Assembly: GCA_029907465.1 (NCBI GenBank)
Contig: JARYLV010000010.1
Location: 1-54,371, forward strand
DNA length: 54,371 nt
DNA from: Methanomassiliicoccales archaeon
GTDB taxonomy: Archaea > Thermoplasmatota > Thermoplasmata > Methanomassiliicoccales > JACIVX01
Reading direction: 5' to 3'
Positions within the stretch are counted from its first letter, which is position 1. Each line of letters starts with the position of its first letter. The translations under genes were made by a program, and so were the position numbers. Shown piece after piece: positions 9,860-18,440 of this stretch. The notes under the pieces were generated by a model that saw only the letters and a program-made list of their open reading frames with translations, was not told the origin of the DNA and made no database searches.

Positions 9860-9964
9860 CCTTCTAACTACTCATTCCTTGACGAGGCTGCTAATATCAA
9901 TGGAAAAATCAGCTACAATATCTTGATCGAATCTGCAAATTTGGAAAAGCAAGAGATAATTTAG
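9860..9964 (+). pseudogene. Gene relic A (shares the IESANL peptide with relic B)
   Basis: A 34-codon open stretch between stop codons reads SFLDEAANINGKIS, then YNILIESANLEKQEII and TAG. The last 15 residues resemble the relic at 12695-12802 (ISLNAIIESANLKAAT) in the same relative position before a stop. The shared pattern L-x-x-A ... IS-x-N-x-(L/I)-IESANL suggests two copies of the C-terminus of one lost gene family. The family is not recognised. Confidence 0.3.
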
Positions 9965-10433
9965 AATAGGGTTCCTATCGATATGATCTATGTCTACAAA
10001 CTGCGGGATTGATCTGTTTTGTTCGATTTACATTTGAATCACTTATTCTATTGTTAAAATTTCAATAGGCCCGATTGCTTTAGATTTCGTTTAGAACAAC
10101 CAAAGTGTCCTATCTCACCCATCATTACAGGATTAGAATTTCCCATTAGCAATAATAAATATCGTCAAACCCGATAAAAATCAGAACAAGTGGAGGATTA
10201 AGAAAAAAGAACCATTCTTGGGCAAACGATTGTTTTTCTTTGTTGCATAGATCTAAATATGCAAGGGCAGAACTATTTAGCTTGCGCGTTGATCAAACAA
10301 TAGGATAAATTCAAATACATGGCAAGAAGGGCAACAACCAAATCGTCTGAAACGCGAAAATTAAATCTATTTTAAATGAAAATGAGTTGACTTACGATAT
10401 TTAATATAACCACCAATCAATTCCGCTAGAGAG

Positions 10434-10784
10434 ATGATTGTAGAATTATTGTTGGTGGCAATCGGAACGATTCTCGTTTATTTCCTCCCAGGATTCGTGT
10501 GGTCCTATTTGCTGCTTGAGCAGGAAAATATTTTGGATAAATCTCCGCACGAGAGATTTTTTAGAATCATCGAACGGATCGCGGTTTCATTTGCTCTATC
10601 TCTAGTGCTTATTCCTCTAACAGTCTTTCTTTTGAATTTGGTCATTGATGTCGGTCCTTCGATTCTTGATTCCCTCATGATATCTCTAATACCGATTGTT
10701 GTCGGAGCTCTGTTTCTACTGGCGAAGAAGAATAGAATACATGAAAGCATCATAGGAAAAATAAAGGAATTGCTGAAAAATTGA
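10434..10784 (+). CDS. Short DUF1616-like membrane protein
   Basis: A 116-residue protein with three predicted membrane helices and a basic C-terminal tail. Helix 1 ends in LVYFLPGFVWSYLLL, the same PG turn as in the paralogue at 8347-8655, followed by FFRIIERIAVSFALSLVLIPL, which fits the second conserved block of DUF1616. The start at 10434 has no strong ribosome site; a TATA-like element about 30 bases upstream suggests a leaderless or nearly leaderless transcript. It converges on a GT-C protein, its stop lying 9 bases from that gene's stop. Function unknown; possibly a helper of surface-glycan enzymes. Confidence 0.55.
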   Translation: MIVELLLVAIGTILVYFLPGFVWSYLLLEQENILDKSPHERFFRIIERIAVSFALSLVLIPLTVFLLNLVIDVGPSILDSLMISLIPIVVGALFLLAKKNRIHESIIGKIKELLKN

Positions 10785-10793
10785 TGTTTATCA

Positions 10794-12458
10794 TCAATGA
10801 GGTTCATCACCCGAATGACCAACGTATTTGTAAATGCAAAGGATCTCAGCGTACCCGTGATAAACACACTTGAAGTAAGGACTGGAAGCATAGTCATCAA
10901 CGGGAATCAATTTCTTGGTCACCACGAGGGGGCGGTCGAGGTCCCAAGTTCCCCAAAGTACGTAGATCTCCTTTTCTTTGTACGCTGGATTGTCAGTCAG
11001 AAATTTCTCTATATAAGTGAGATTTGTCGGTGCATTAAGCATGAATTCCTCTGCAATGGCCATCGGATGATCGTTTTCTCTAGTCAAGGAAAAGTCCCAG
11101 ACAGCCATTAAGTAGCCGAGCTGAATGAGATCGGCGGAGAGGTAATCTGGTGCAAAAATCACCGCGTTGTCCTTAGACATGTTCTTTTCGATCCAATCAA
11201 TTGCCTCGGTGTTTTCTTTTATGTAAGGCGCCTTATTGAGCTGGCTATCAATCGAAAAACATGCGGATGGAACAACAAGCACTGAAGCCATCAAAACGAC
11301 GCCTATAACCTGTATTTTGCTTCCATATTTCCTTAAGGTATTCTTATAAAAGTACACAATTGCAAATGGTGCAATGACACAAAGTAATAGATCAAGATTC
11401 AAGATAAATCGATTTCCGAAGAAGAGCCAAAGGCCGATATAAAACCATAGTACGATCGACAGGGCTGGTAACGTGTAATGGAGCTTATGTTTTGTCCAAA
11501 GAATGTAATAACTCATAATTGAAAAAACGACGAGAGGGAAAAAGAATATCAGATATCCAACCAGGATATGTGGATATGACCAAAATAGACTCGGGATCGC
11601 TCCACCTCCAGCCCAGAGACCTTCCCCGGAAGACAGGGTTGAGGTTCTCCAGACAGATGTCGATATCGCTGCAATGAATGTGGTCAAAATATCTCCAAAT
11701 CTCGGTATCCAAGCGGGCGCAGATATCAGTATCGCAGAAATGATTGAGAGACCAATCGACCTTATTGCTTTCCTATCTTTGGTCCAAATGAAAAAGATGA
11801 GCGATATCAAGTATGCAAAAGAAACGAACAAGGATACAGCAATATGATAAGCAACTGTCCCGGATGCGAGGACAGTAAATAATGCGAGATCACTGGTTTT
11901 TCTAGTCTCAAGATACTTGTCTAAATAGACGAGCGACATAACTAATATTACTGAGGCGAAAATCTGCCTATAATAAGATTCAGTTACCGCATCAATTTGA
12001 ACGTATGAAAAAGAAACTAATAGAGCGGAGATTCCACCACCGATGTTCGATCGCGTGAGATTTTTGCCAGCCACAAAAGAAGTCAAAGTAGCAATTGCCC
12101 CCACAATTCCCGGAAGATAGTATCTGAACAACCAGTGGATGTCGACGCCCATAACCCCATTTGAAACAGAAACCATAACGAAGAAGCCAGGTTCCACCCA
12201 TTTAGTATATACTTGATAGGGCATAGGAAACTCGGGATAAGCGGGTAATACTCTCCAGGCATCAGAATTACTCCAGAATGTTACTAATTGTTCATATATG
12301 CCTGTATCAAATCCAAGTTCAAAGCGATAATCGTGGATCAAGTAAGAAAAGAACCTGCTCACAGTTGCGAAAATCACTAGGATTACGAGAACCCCTATTG
12401 CCAAAGAAGGGCTCAATGATTTTAGAAACTTACGTTTGATATGATTCTCTGGAGTCAC
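10794..12458 (-). CDS. GT-C type polytopic membrane glycosyltransferase-like protein
   Basis: A protein of about 554 residues with some 10-12 membrane segments, then a C-terminal soluble domain of about 140 residues. The first outer loop reads FELGFDTGIYEQLVTFW; the FD-x-GIY-x-Q motif with its acidic residue is typical of GT-C/PMT-like sugar transferases that use dolichol-linked donors. The soluble end has EAIDWIEKNMSKDNAVIFAP, common in archaeal GT-C proteins. GTG 12458 is chosen because AGGAG lies 8 bases before it, whereas TTG 12464 is only 2 bases away from that site. A TATA-like TTATAAAAA (minus strand, 12511-12519) lies upstream, next to a 21-base palindrome. Acceptor unknown. Confidence 0.7.
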   Translation of the reverse strand: MTPENHIKRKFLKSLSPSLAIGVLVILVIFATVSRFFSYLIHDYRFELGFDTGIYEQLVTFWSNSDAWRVLPAYPEFPMPYQVYTKWVEPGFFVMVSVSNGVMGVDIHWLFRYYLPGIVGAIATLTSFVAGKNLTRSNIGGGISALLVSFSYVQIDAVTESYYRQIFASVILVMSLVYLDKYLETRKTSDLALFTVLASGTVAYHIAVSLFVSFAYLISLIFFIWTKDRKAIRSIGLSIISAILISAPAWIPRFGDILTTFIAAISTSVWRTSTLSSGEGLWAGGGAIPSLFWSYPHILVGYLIFFFPLVVFSIMSYYILWTKHKLHYTLPALSIVLWFYIGLWLFFGNRFILNLDLLLCVIAPFAIVYFYKNTLRKYGSKIQVIGVVLMASVLVVPSACFSIDSQLNKAPYIKENTEAIDWIEKNMSKDNAVIFAPDYLSADLIQLGYLMAVWDFSLTRENDHPMAIAEEFMLNAPTNLTYIEKFLTDNPAYKEKEIYVLWGTWDLDRPLVVTKKLIPVDDYASSPYFKCVYHGYAEILCIYKYVGHSGDEPH

Positions 12459-12523
12459 AACCAATACTCCTGACTAATGAACTATTAGTTAGATAAGTGA
12501 ACAATTTTGATTTTTATAAGTCT

Positions 12524-12544
12524 TTCATTTAATCATTAAATGAA
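12524..12544. promoter_or_regulatory. 21-base palindrome upstream of the GT-C gene
   Basis: TTCATTTAAT (12524-12533), a central C, and ATTAAATGAA (12535-12544) form a perfect dyad. It abuts the minus-strand TATA-like element at 12511-12519 on its upstream side, so a dimeric regulator bound here could affect the GT-C gene start at 12458. The low base complexity makes chance possible. Confidence 0.35.
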
Positions 12545-12975
12545 TAATAGAATGCTAATCACAAGTTGTGCCGCATCAGCGTAGGATTCTAAATCTGATG
12601 AAAACTTCGCTACACTTACGATTGAGCCCAAAAAAAAGAACCAATTGTACAACCAGAAGAGGTAACATAAAAATGATGATTCTTAAAAAAAAGTGTCTAT
12701 CTTTTATCAGGAGCATATTATTACGCAATATTAAACAAGGCTTTTAGTGAAATTTCGCTTAACGCTATTATAGAATCCGCAAATTTGAAGGCAGCAACAT
12801 AGCAAAAGGAGAAGTATAACTAAGACTGTCAGATTCACTCAATTTGGAGCTTAATTACCCTGATTCATTTATTATTTCTCTTAATATATGCCCTCACACC
12901 AGATATCCTTGCTAAGGAATTATGCCATCAATTTAATGTAATTGTTTTGATTTATAGGAGTAATAAAGAAAGACC
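12545..12975. other. Gene-free stretch between the two glycosylation blocks
   Basis: About 430 bases with no intact gene. It holds relic B (12695-12802) and, at the right end, the TATA-like TTTATA (12951-12956) that precedes the GT2 gene by about 22 bases. It also marks a visible shift from AT-rich to more GC-rich sequence. Confidence 0.5.
12695..12802 (+). pseudogene. Gene relic B (shares the IESANL peptide with relic A)
   Basis: A 35-codon open stretch reads VYLLSGAYYYAILNKAFSE and then ISLNAIIESANLKAAT before TAG. The composition is protein-like and the last part resembles the relic at 9860-9964. No start codon or ribosome site belongs to it, so it is probably the 3' end of a lost gene. 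Confidence 0.3.
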
Positions 12976-13908
12976 ATGAAGACATTTGCTGTAATCCCAG
13001 CGTTCAACGAGAGGGCAATGATCAGCCAGGTGATCGAACAGACTAAAAATTTTGTCGATCAGATCATTGTCATTGACGATGGAAGCTCTGATGACACCGC
13101 AACCATCGCGCGCAGTGCTGGTGCAGTCGTGATTTCTCATCCACGAAACATGGGCGTAGGCGCGGCCTTCGCAACAGGAGTCGAAAAAGCGCTATCATTA
13201 GGCGCGGATATTGTTGTTACTTTAGATGCGGACGGACAATTTCAACCGAGCGATATTCCAAGATTAATTCAGCCGATCATCGAAGGAAAGGCGGATTTTG
13301 TCACGGGTTCACGATTTATGAACAATGAACCCGTCTCTGGTATGAATGGTGTAAAAAGAATCGGCAATAGGTTTTTCACAAGACTAACGAGCTGGCTGAC
13401 TGGAATGAAATTCACCGATACTCAATGTGGGTTTAGAGCCTATTCCAAAGAGGCATTGTTACGCATAACAACCTTTGGCCGATTCACGTACACTCAGGAA
13501 GTTTTTCTAGATCTTGTCAACAAAAATATGAGAGTCGTCGAAGTACCAATTAGGGTCCTTCCCCGTCAATGCGGAAAATCGAAAGTCGTCAAAAACCCAT
13601 TTTCATACGGACTCCGCGCTCTGAAGATTATCATGCAAACTGAAAGAGATCATCACCCACTTCGATTTTTTACAGCAATTTCAATGTTTTTTGTCGTCCC
13701 TTCAATAACAATGTTTGCATTTGTTTTGGCACATTGGCTACTTTCCGGAAAAACAAGTCCCTTCACCTCCCTGTTGTCATTATCAGGGACATTATTTCTT
13801 GTCGGTATAATTTTTATAGTCCTCGCCCTTATCGCTGATATGCAAGGCAGACAGAGAAAAATGCAGGAGGAAATACTATACCTTTTAAGAAGACAAAGAT
13901 ATTCCTAA
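12976..13908 (+). CDS. GT2 family glycosyltransferase, dolichol-phosphate mannose/glucose synthase-like
   Basis: A 310-residue enzyme: GT-A domain (about residues 1-220) followed by two membrane helices (about 232-255 and 268-290). Motifs are VIPAFNERAMI, VIDDGSSDDT (nucleotide binding), TLDADGQFQPSDI (DAD metal site) and TGSRFMNNEPVSGMN. This is the DPM1/GtrB class, which moves a sugar from GDP- or UDP-sugar to dolichol phosphate, making the donor used by GT-C enzymes. A TATA-like TTTATA about 22 bases before the ATG and the lack of a close ribosome site suggest a leaderless transcript. It leads a four-gene plus-strand run and is 22 bases from the UDP-sugar dehydrogenase. Confidence 0.85.
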   Translation: MKTFAVIPAFNERAMISQVIEQTKNFVDQIIVIDDGSSDDTATIARSAGAVVISHPRNMGVGAAFATGVEKALSLGADIVVTLDADGQFQPSDIPRLIQPIIEGKADFVTGSRFMNNEPVSGMNGVKRIGNRFFTRLTSWLTGMKFTDTQCGFRAYSKEALLRITTFGRFTYTQEVFLDLVNKNMRVVEVPIRVLPRQCGKSKVVKNPFSYGLRALKIIMQTERDHHPLRFFTAISMFFVVPSITMFAFVLAHWLLSGKTSPFTSLLSLSGTLFLVGIIFIVLALIADMQGRQRKMQEEILYLLRRQRYS

Positions 13909-13930
13909 CAATTAACGAGGGATCGACAAC

Positions 13931-15325
13931 ATGAACTCGAGAATCGCCTCCATTTCCGATAAAATCCAACAAAAAGATGCGAAAATCGCGGTCATTGGTC
14001 TTGGCTATGTGGGTCTAAATGTATCGATCAGTTTCGCGTGCGAGGGGTTCCAGGTTTATGGATTCGATGTGGACGAAAGAAAAATAGATTCGCTGCGAAA
14101 GGGAATCAATTACATCCCTGAGGAAGGATTCATCTCGGAAATGCTTCCCAGAGTTATTTCAAGAAGTTTTTTTGTTTCCACCGATGTCGATGAGGCTTCA
14201 GCGATCGGTGATGTGATCATCATCATCGTGCCAACGGCAAACGGCAACACACCAACGATGGAGTATCTGCAGAATGCGCTTGACTCAATCATCAAGAACG
14301 ATATTACTGGAAAACTCATCGTTTTGGAAAGCACCGTCAAAGTCGGTACCACAGAAGAGATTGTCGTACCGGCACTCGAAAAAACTGGGCTCATTGCTGG
14401 TAAAGACTTCTTCGTCGGCTATTCACCAGAGAGAATAGACCCAGGGAATAAAGAAAGATCGCTCAGGAATATACCAAAAGTCGTCAGTGGCATCAACCCA
14501 GAATCAGCGGAGATCACTGCTAAACTTTACAAGAATATCGTAAATGAGGTTGTCCTTGTCTCATCAACGAGGACGGCGGAATTCATCAAACTTATGGAAA
14601 ATGTCCAAAGAGATGTCAACATCGCCTTAATGAACCTCTTCGCAATGATGTGCGAAAAGGCCAATATTGACATTGAAGAGGCGATTTTCGCCGCATCCAC
14701 AAAATGGAATTTCCACCCTTACAAAGCCAGCTGTGGAGTTGGCGGCCATTGCCTCAAAAAGGATCCCCTGCTCCTTGCGCATTCTTTTGATGGAGAAGGA
14801 ATCGATCTCGGACTCATTTATGCCGCAAGGAAAATCAATGACTTGATGCCGACCTTTACAGCAGAAAAGGCATTATCAATCTGCCGCGACAAGATTGGCA
14901 AGAATGTTTCTGAGACGAAATTTGGCATTTTGGGATTGTCCTATAAGAAGAATTCATCGGATACAAGAAATGCCCCCGCATTCTACATTATCGATCATCT
15001 AAGGAAAAACGGAGCACAACACATTTACCCGTATGATCCTCTCGTCAAAAATGGCATCGAACAGGCCGAAGTTTCAGATATCCTCAACTCAGACATCATA
15101 ATTTTAACAGCGGCACACGATTGCTTTTCTGGGCTCCTTGACAATTATCGTGGTTTTATTGTCGATGGGACGAATACTCTCGAACCCTCAGAAAAGGTTA
15201 TTGGCATCGGTCGGAATCACATCGATATGAAATCCAAAAACAAGGCGTTTGATGATTCAGTATTATTTGGAATGCTCACTCATCAGAAGAAGGAACTCGC
15301 GTCGCCAAAGATTAACCATAGTTAA
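13931..15325 (+). CDS. UDP-N-acetyl sugar dehydrogenase (UDP-ManNAc/UDP-GlcNAc 6-dehydrogenase family)
   Basis: NAD-dependent enzyme that oxidises C6 of a UDP-sugar to the uronic acid. It has the N-terminal NAD motif VIGLGYVGLNVSISFA, the family text VGYSPERIDPGNKERSL, and the catalytic cysteine in CGVGGHCLKKDP (about C274). YSPERIDPGN points to the WecC/WbpA branch rather than UDP-glucose dehydrogenase. At 464 residues it is slightly long, with about 30 extra C-terminal residues. AGGGAT lies 9 bases before the ATG. The uronate made here would feed the adjacent glycosyltransferases, consistent with acidic sugars of archaeal N-glycans. The exact substrate cannot be fixed from sequence. Confidence 0.85.
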   Translation: MNSRIASISDKIQQKDAKIAVIGLGYVGLNVSISFACEGFQVYGFDVDERKIDSLRKGINYIPEEGFISEMLPRVISRSFFVSTDVDEASAIGDVIIIIVPTANGNTPTMEYLQNALDSIIKNDITGKLIVLESTVKVGTTEEIVVPALEKTGLIAGKDFFVGYSPERIDPGNKERSLRNIPKVVSGINPESAEITAKLYKNIVNEVVLVSSTRTAEFIKLMENVQRDVNIALMNLFAMMCEKANIDIEEAIFAASTKWNFHPYKASCGVGGHCLKKDPLLLAHSFDGEGIDLGLIYAARKINDLMPTFTAEKALSICRDKIGKNVSETKFGILGLSYKKNSSDTRNAPAFYIIDHLRKNGAQHIYPYDPLVKNGIEQAEVSDILNSDIIILTAAHDCFSGLLDNYRGFIVDGTNTLEPSEKVIGIGRNHIDMKSKNKAFDDSVLFGMLTHQKKELASPKINHS

Positions 15326-15373
15326 TTTAGCGGGAAAATTATATATCAAGAAAAGAAAGTCAATGGCGGGGTT

Positions 15374-16483
15374 ATGATCGAGCAACGGCCTTCTAACGGG
15401 GATTTCACGATTATACTACCGACTCTTAACGAGAGCCAGAATATAATACCGATGCTCGAAACGCTCAATTCCCTATATCCATCGGCGAAAATCCTTGTCA
15501 TCGACGATTCATCGACCGACGGCACGCAAGCAAAAGTCAGGGATTATGCGCATATCCACAACCAAGTCTCTCTCATTGAGAGGAATATAGAAGACCGCGG
15601 TCTAACCGCAAGCGTCATGGACGGCATCCTTTTATCAGAGACGCCCTACTTTGTTGTCCTTGACGCCGATTTTCAACACCCGCCTGAGGCAATTAAAGAC
15701 ATCATCTACGCGCTGAGAGAGGGAAATGACATCGTTGTCGGCGTCAGGAAGAACAAAAGAAAACTCTCTTTCACGAGAAAAATCTCCTCCTGGGGTGCGC
15801 ATTGCCTCGCGTCGTTATATTTGCGAGCGAAAAGAAAGCGGAGATCGAGGGACACGATGAGCGGTTTCTTTGGCGGGAGGACTGAATTCTGCAAGAAGAT
15901 TGTTGCTGAGAATTATGAGAAGTTCGAGCGGCGGGGCTTCAAAATTCTTTTTGATATCCTCAAATTCTCTCCTGAGTGGACAAAGGTCTCGGAAATCGAG
16001 TTTGAGTTCGGGGAGCGGCGCGGCGGTTCTTCGAAGCTCGACGCAAAGGTCGTACTGTCGATCATGAGACAGTGTGGCGTCTTCGGTAAAGGGCTGGCTG
16101 CAGCAACCTCGTTCTTCTTATTAAGCATGCTAGGGCGGTTTATTGCCGCATTCATCCTCGGGATTCTGACAACGATAGTTTTTCTAACACTGACTAATCA
16201 GCCCTGGCACACGCTGGGAATTTTTCCAACTGTCATCTCGTTCCTTATCGCAGTCGGCTACGTAGTCGTCGCCAACGAGTTCTTTGCGGGAAGGAGGAAG
16301 AGGGCGGGATTAATCAAAGGCCTCCAGATCATGTTTACAGTGTTCACCGGATACCTCATCAACCTTGGTCTCTTCTACATCATCGCTTCTGACTTACTGG
16401 ACCTCCAACTCGTACCAATGTTTATCGGCTTTAGTCTATCAGCTTTTTATGATACCGTTGGATGCAGCATCGACGCTGGTTAA
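15374..16483 (+). CDS. GT2 glycosyltransferase with C-terminal GtrA-like membrane domain
   Basis: Residues 1-230 form a DPM1-like GT-A domain with IILPTLNESQNI, VIDDSSTDGTQ, VLDADFQHPPEAI and EFGERRGGSSKLDAK. Residues 235-360 form four membrane helices of GtrA type, which are thought to help move the lipid-linked sugar across the membrane. The bacterial-style fusion of polyprenyl-phosphate sugar synthase and GtrA is known in archaea. GGGG lies just before the ATG and a TATA-like TTATATAT about 35 bases upstream suggests its own promoter besides the operon. The last 15 residues diverge from the usual GtrA ending. Confidence 0.8.
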   Translation: MIEQRPSNGDFTIILPTLNESQNIIPMLETLNSLYPSAKILVIDDSSTDGTQAKVRDYAHIHNQVSLIERNIEDRGLTASVMDGILLSETPYFVVLDADFQHPPEAIKDIIYALREGNDIVVGVRKNKRKLSFTRKISSWGAHCLASLYLRAKRKRRSRDTMSGFFGGRTEFCKKIVAENYEKFERRGFKILFDILKFSPEWTKVSEIEFEFGERRGGSSKLDAKVVLSIMRQCGVFGKGLAAATSFFLLSMLGRFIAAFILGILTTIVFLTLTNQPWHTLGIFPTVISFLIAVGYVVVANEFFAGRRKRAGLIKGLQIMFTVFTGYLINLGLFYIIASDLLDLQLVPMFIGFSLSAFYDTVGCSIDAG

Positions 16484-16533
16484 CCTATATTATGAACGAA
16501 AATTATCTATTGGGAGTGTGACTTGTAGAGTCG

Positions 16534-17418
16534 ATGCAATCTGTGACGATAGGCGTCTGCGCTCACAACGAAGAGAAGAATATCGAAAATTCGCTGAGCG
16601 CGATCTCGTCGCAGAAAGTGAAAGATTTCAAAATTGAAGAAATTCTCGTCGTTTCAAGTGGTAGCACTGACCGGACTGATGAGATTGTTAAAGAATATAT
16701 GAAAAAGGATCGGCGGGTGAGACTCATCGTCCAGGAGAGGAGGGAGGGGAAGTATTCCGCCGTCAATCTGATTATCAGAGAAGGGAGGGGAGAGATCATC
16801 GTGCTTGCAAACGCTGATAATGTCCTCGCCGAAAATTCCCTTTCATCCTTGCTCTCTCCCTTCAACGATGATCATGTCGGCATGACAGGTGGTCATCCCA
16901 TCCCCGTGAATTCGTCCGAGACAATTACTGGTTTTGCCGTAATGATGCTATGGGACCTACACCATCGCCTCTCCCTGATCGTGCCGAAAACGGGAGAGCT
17001 CATTGCTTTTCGAAATCTTGGATTCCAGCTCCCAAAAGGCACGAATACTGATGAGGACTGGATAAGAATGGAGATCGAGAGGCGAGGCTACAGAGTCGTG
17101 TATGTCCCAGAAGCGATCGTTTATAATAAGGGACCTGAAACGATTGAAGAGTTCCTCAAGCAAAGGACCAGGGTCAACATCGGTGAGATGTATATGAAGA
17201 AGCGGTTCGACTTCACGGTCCCGACCTGGAAACCCTCTTACCTCATGCCAGCACTCGCGTCTTTCTGCAGGGAGCATCGCTCACAAATTGACAAGATCGC
17301 AGCGGCAATCGCCCTCGAGGCAATCGCGAGAATATATGCAACAGTGCACGTCGCACTCAACCGCCCTGATAAACACATCTGGGAAATCGCTGAGTCAACG
17401 AAGAAATTCTCTCCCTAA
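16534..17418 (+). CDS. GT2 family glycosyltransferase (processive-type motifs)
   Basis: A 294-residue GT-A enzyme. It has VTIGVCAHNEEKNIENSL, VVSSGSTDRTDEIVKEY, LANADNVLAENSL (NAD instead of DXD at the metal site), NTDEDWIRMEIERRGY (the ED acceptor/base motif) and FLKQRTRVNIGEMY (a QxxR variant of the QxxRW motif). The motif set resembles polysaccharide synthases such as IcaA/HAS but without their membrane helices. It is the last gene of the run; its stop overlaps the 3' end of the convergent secreted-protein gene by four bases. Likely adds one sugar to the glycan made by this block. Confidence 0.8.
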   Translation: MQSVTIGVCAHNEEKNIENSLSAISSQKVKDFKIEEILVVSSGSTDRTDEIVKEYMKKDRRVRLIVQERREGKYSAVNLIIREGRGEIIVLANADNVLAENSLSSLLSPFNDDHVGMTGGHPIPVNSSETITGFAVMMLWDLHHRLSLIVPKTGELIAFRNLGFQLPKGTNTDEDWIRMEIERRGYRVVYVPEAIVYNKGPETIEEFLKQRTRVNIGEMYMKKRFDFTVPTWKPSYLMPALASFCREHRSQIDKIAAAIALEAIARIYATVHVALNRPDKHIWEIAESTKKFSP

Positions 17419-18440
17419 TGAGCATAAACCTCAACAATGTGCCTTGCGTAGGTAGCCGTGGTACCTACTGTGGAAATAGCGAGAACCGAAACGAACTGTG
17501 GGTCCTCGAATGTCGCATGTAAAACGCCGCTGATCTCGCCGAGCCTTCCTTCAGCGCTCTCGAATACGATCGGACCGGATATCCACTGGAGTTGGCTAAC
17601 AACGATCCTAGCGATGTCCGTGGCGATCACATCCTCAGCGCTCGTCAAATAGGGGGCGGAGACGGGGCCAGAAAAAGCGATGAGCGCCCCATCGCCGATA
17701 TGAAAGAGCGCCGCGGACACGAGGACGCGATCCCTCTCGTAGTAATAACCAATAACCCTCCCACCGTAATGCTCAACATCTGCGACATCAATCCCCATGA
17801 TTGGAGCGGTGAACTTGAAATCGAGCGCCTCGGCGACGCTCGATGGTGTCACGCACTCGCCACCAAGAAAATCGAGCGGGTAGAACCGAATTCCGAGAAA
17901 TCCCTCTTCATCAACTCCACTGTTCGACTCCCTTGCAAGAAAAGGAATTGACTCATTCCCCAAGGTAATCAAAACACCGCCCCTTTCGACCCATTGGAGT
18001 GCAAGAAGAGCGAACTCCGTTCCATTGGGAACCCCTCCAGCAAGAACGACGGTCGCAGGACTGCCGGAGAAGACTTCTAGCAAGGGTTCAAACGGGACAA
18101 TCGAGACCTCGATCTCGGCGTTCATAAGATCGAACTCCGCACGCAAGTGATCATACAGGCCGTGAATGCACCTTGAAAGGTAGACGTCGACGTATCTGGG
18201 ATCATCGAACAGGAGAATCCGGTCGAACCTCATTTTAGAAATCGGGAAGCTCGCGACATTGAAACTTCCATAAACCCCCGGAGCACTAATTGCGTATGAG
18301 ACATTGAGTTGAACTTGCTCATCCACTAAGGCCTCAACATTGAGATCGATATGGAGCTTTGTGATACCGCCCTGGACGAAAGCACCGCCTAGGAAAAGGA
18401 AAAGGACGAAGAGCGAGAACAGAATATGAGCTAGTTTCAT
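17415..18440 (-). CDS. Secreted or membrane-anchored protein of unknown function in the glycosylation block
   Basis: A 341-residue protein beginning MKLAHILFSLFVLFLFLGG, a signal peptide or anchor. ATG 18440 is supported by GGAGGAAGGG six bases upstream and by an ATGA overlap with the GT-C gene before it. The body alternates strands and helices: RILLFDDPRYVDVYL, VVLAGGVPNGTEFALLALQW and VERGGVLITLGNE look like a glutamine-amidotransferase-like (DUF4350-type) fold outside the cell. No catalytic residues are evident. It is the third gene of a coupled run GT2, GT-C, secreted protein, so it may bind or present the glycan or its carrier. No family is firmly recognised. Confidence 0.6.
   Translation of the reverse strand: MKLAHILFSLFVLFLFLGGAFVQGGITKLHIDLNVEALVDEQVQLNVSYAISAPGVYGSFNVASFPISKMRFDRILLFDDPRYVDVYLSRCIHGLYDHLRAEFDLMNAEIEVSIVPFEPLLEVFSGSPATVVLAGGVPNGTEFALLALQWVERGGVLITLGNESIPFLARESNSGVDEEGFLGIRFYPLDFLGGECVTPSSVAEALDFKFTAPIMGIDVADVEHYGGRVIGYYYERDRVLVSAALFHIGDGALIAFSGPVSAPYLTSAEDVIATDIARIVVSQLQWISGPIVFESAEGRLGEISGVLHATFEDPQFVSVLAISTVGTTATYARHIVEVYAH

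Larger units (their letters stand above)
8656..10433. other. Gene-poor AT-rich stretch between two DUF1616-like genes
   Basis: About 1.8 kb without a supportable gene. Frames such as 9112-9366 (minus), 9227-9445 (plus) and 9561-9752 (minus) show no motif or ribosome site. Structures seen are a long imperfect stem at 8794-8863, a 7-bp hairpin at 9298-9327 (TCGGCGA with TCGCCGA) and a peptide-coding relic at 9860-9964 that resembles another relic at 12695-12802. A TATA-like ATATTTAATAT near 10397-10407 probably serves the gene at 10434. Confidence 0.55.

Noticed and set aside
16365-16637. Possible frameshift at the end of the GT2-GtrA gene, since another frame reads AASTLVNLYYERKLSI
   Set aside because: That text resembles a GtrA ending, but the frame then runs on into the next gene without a stop, so a simple frameshift does not give a sensible protein end.
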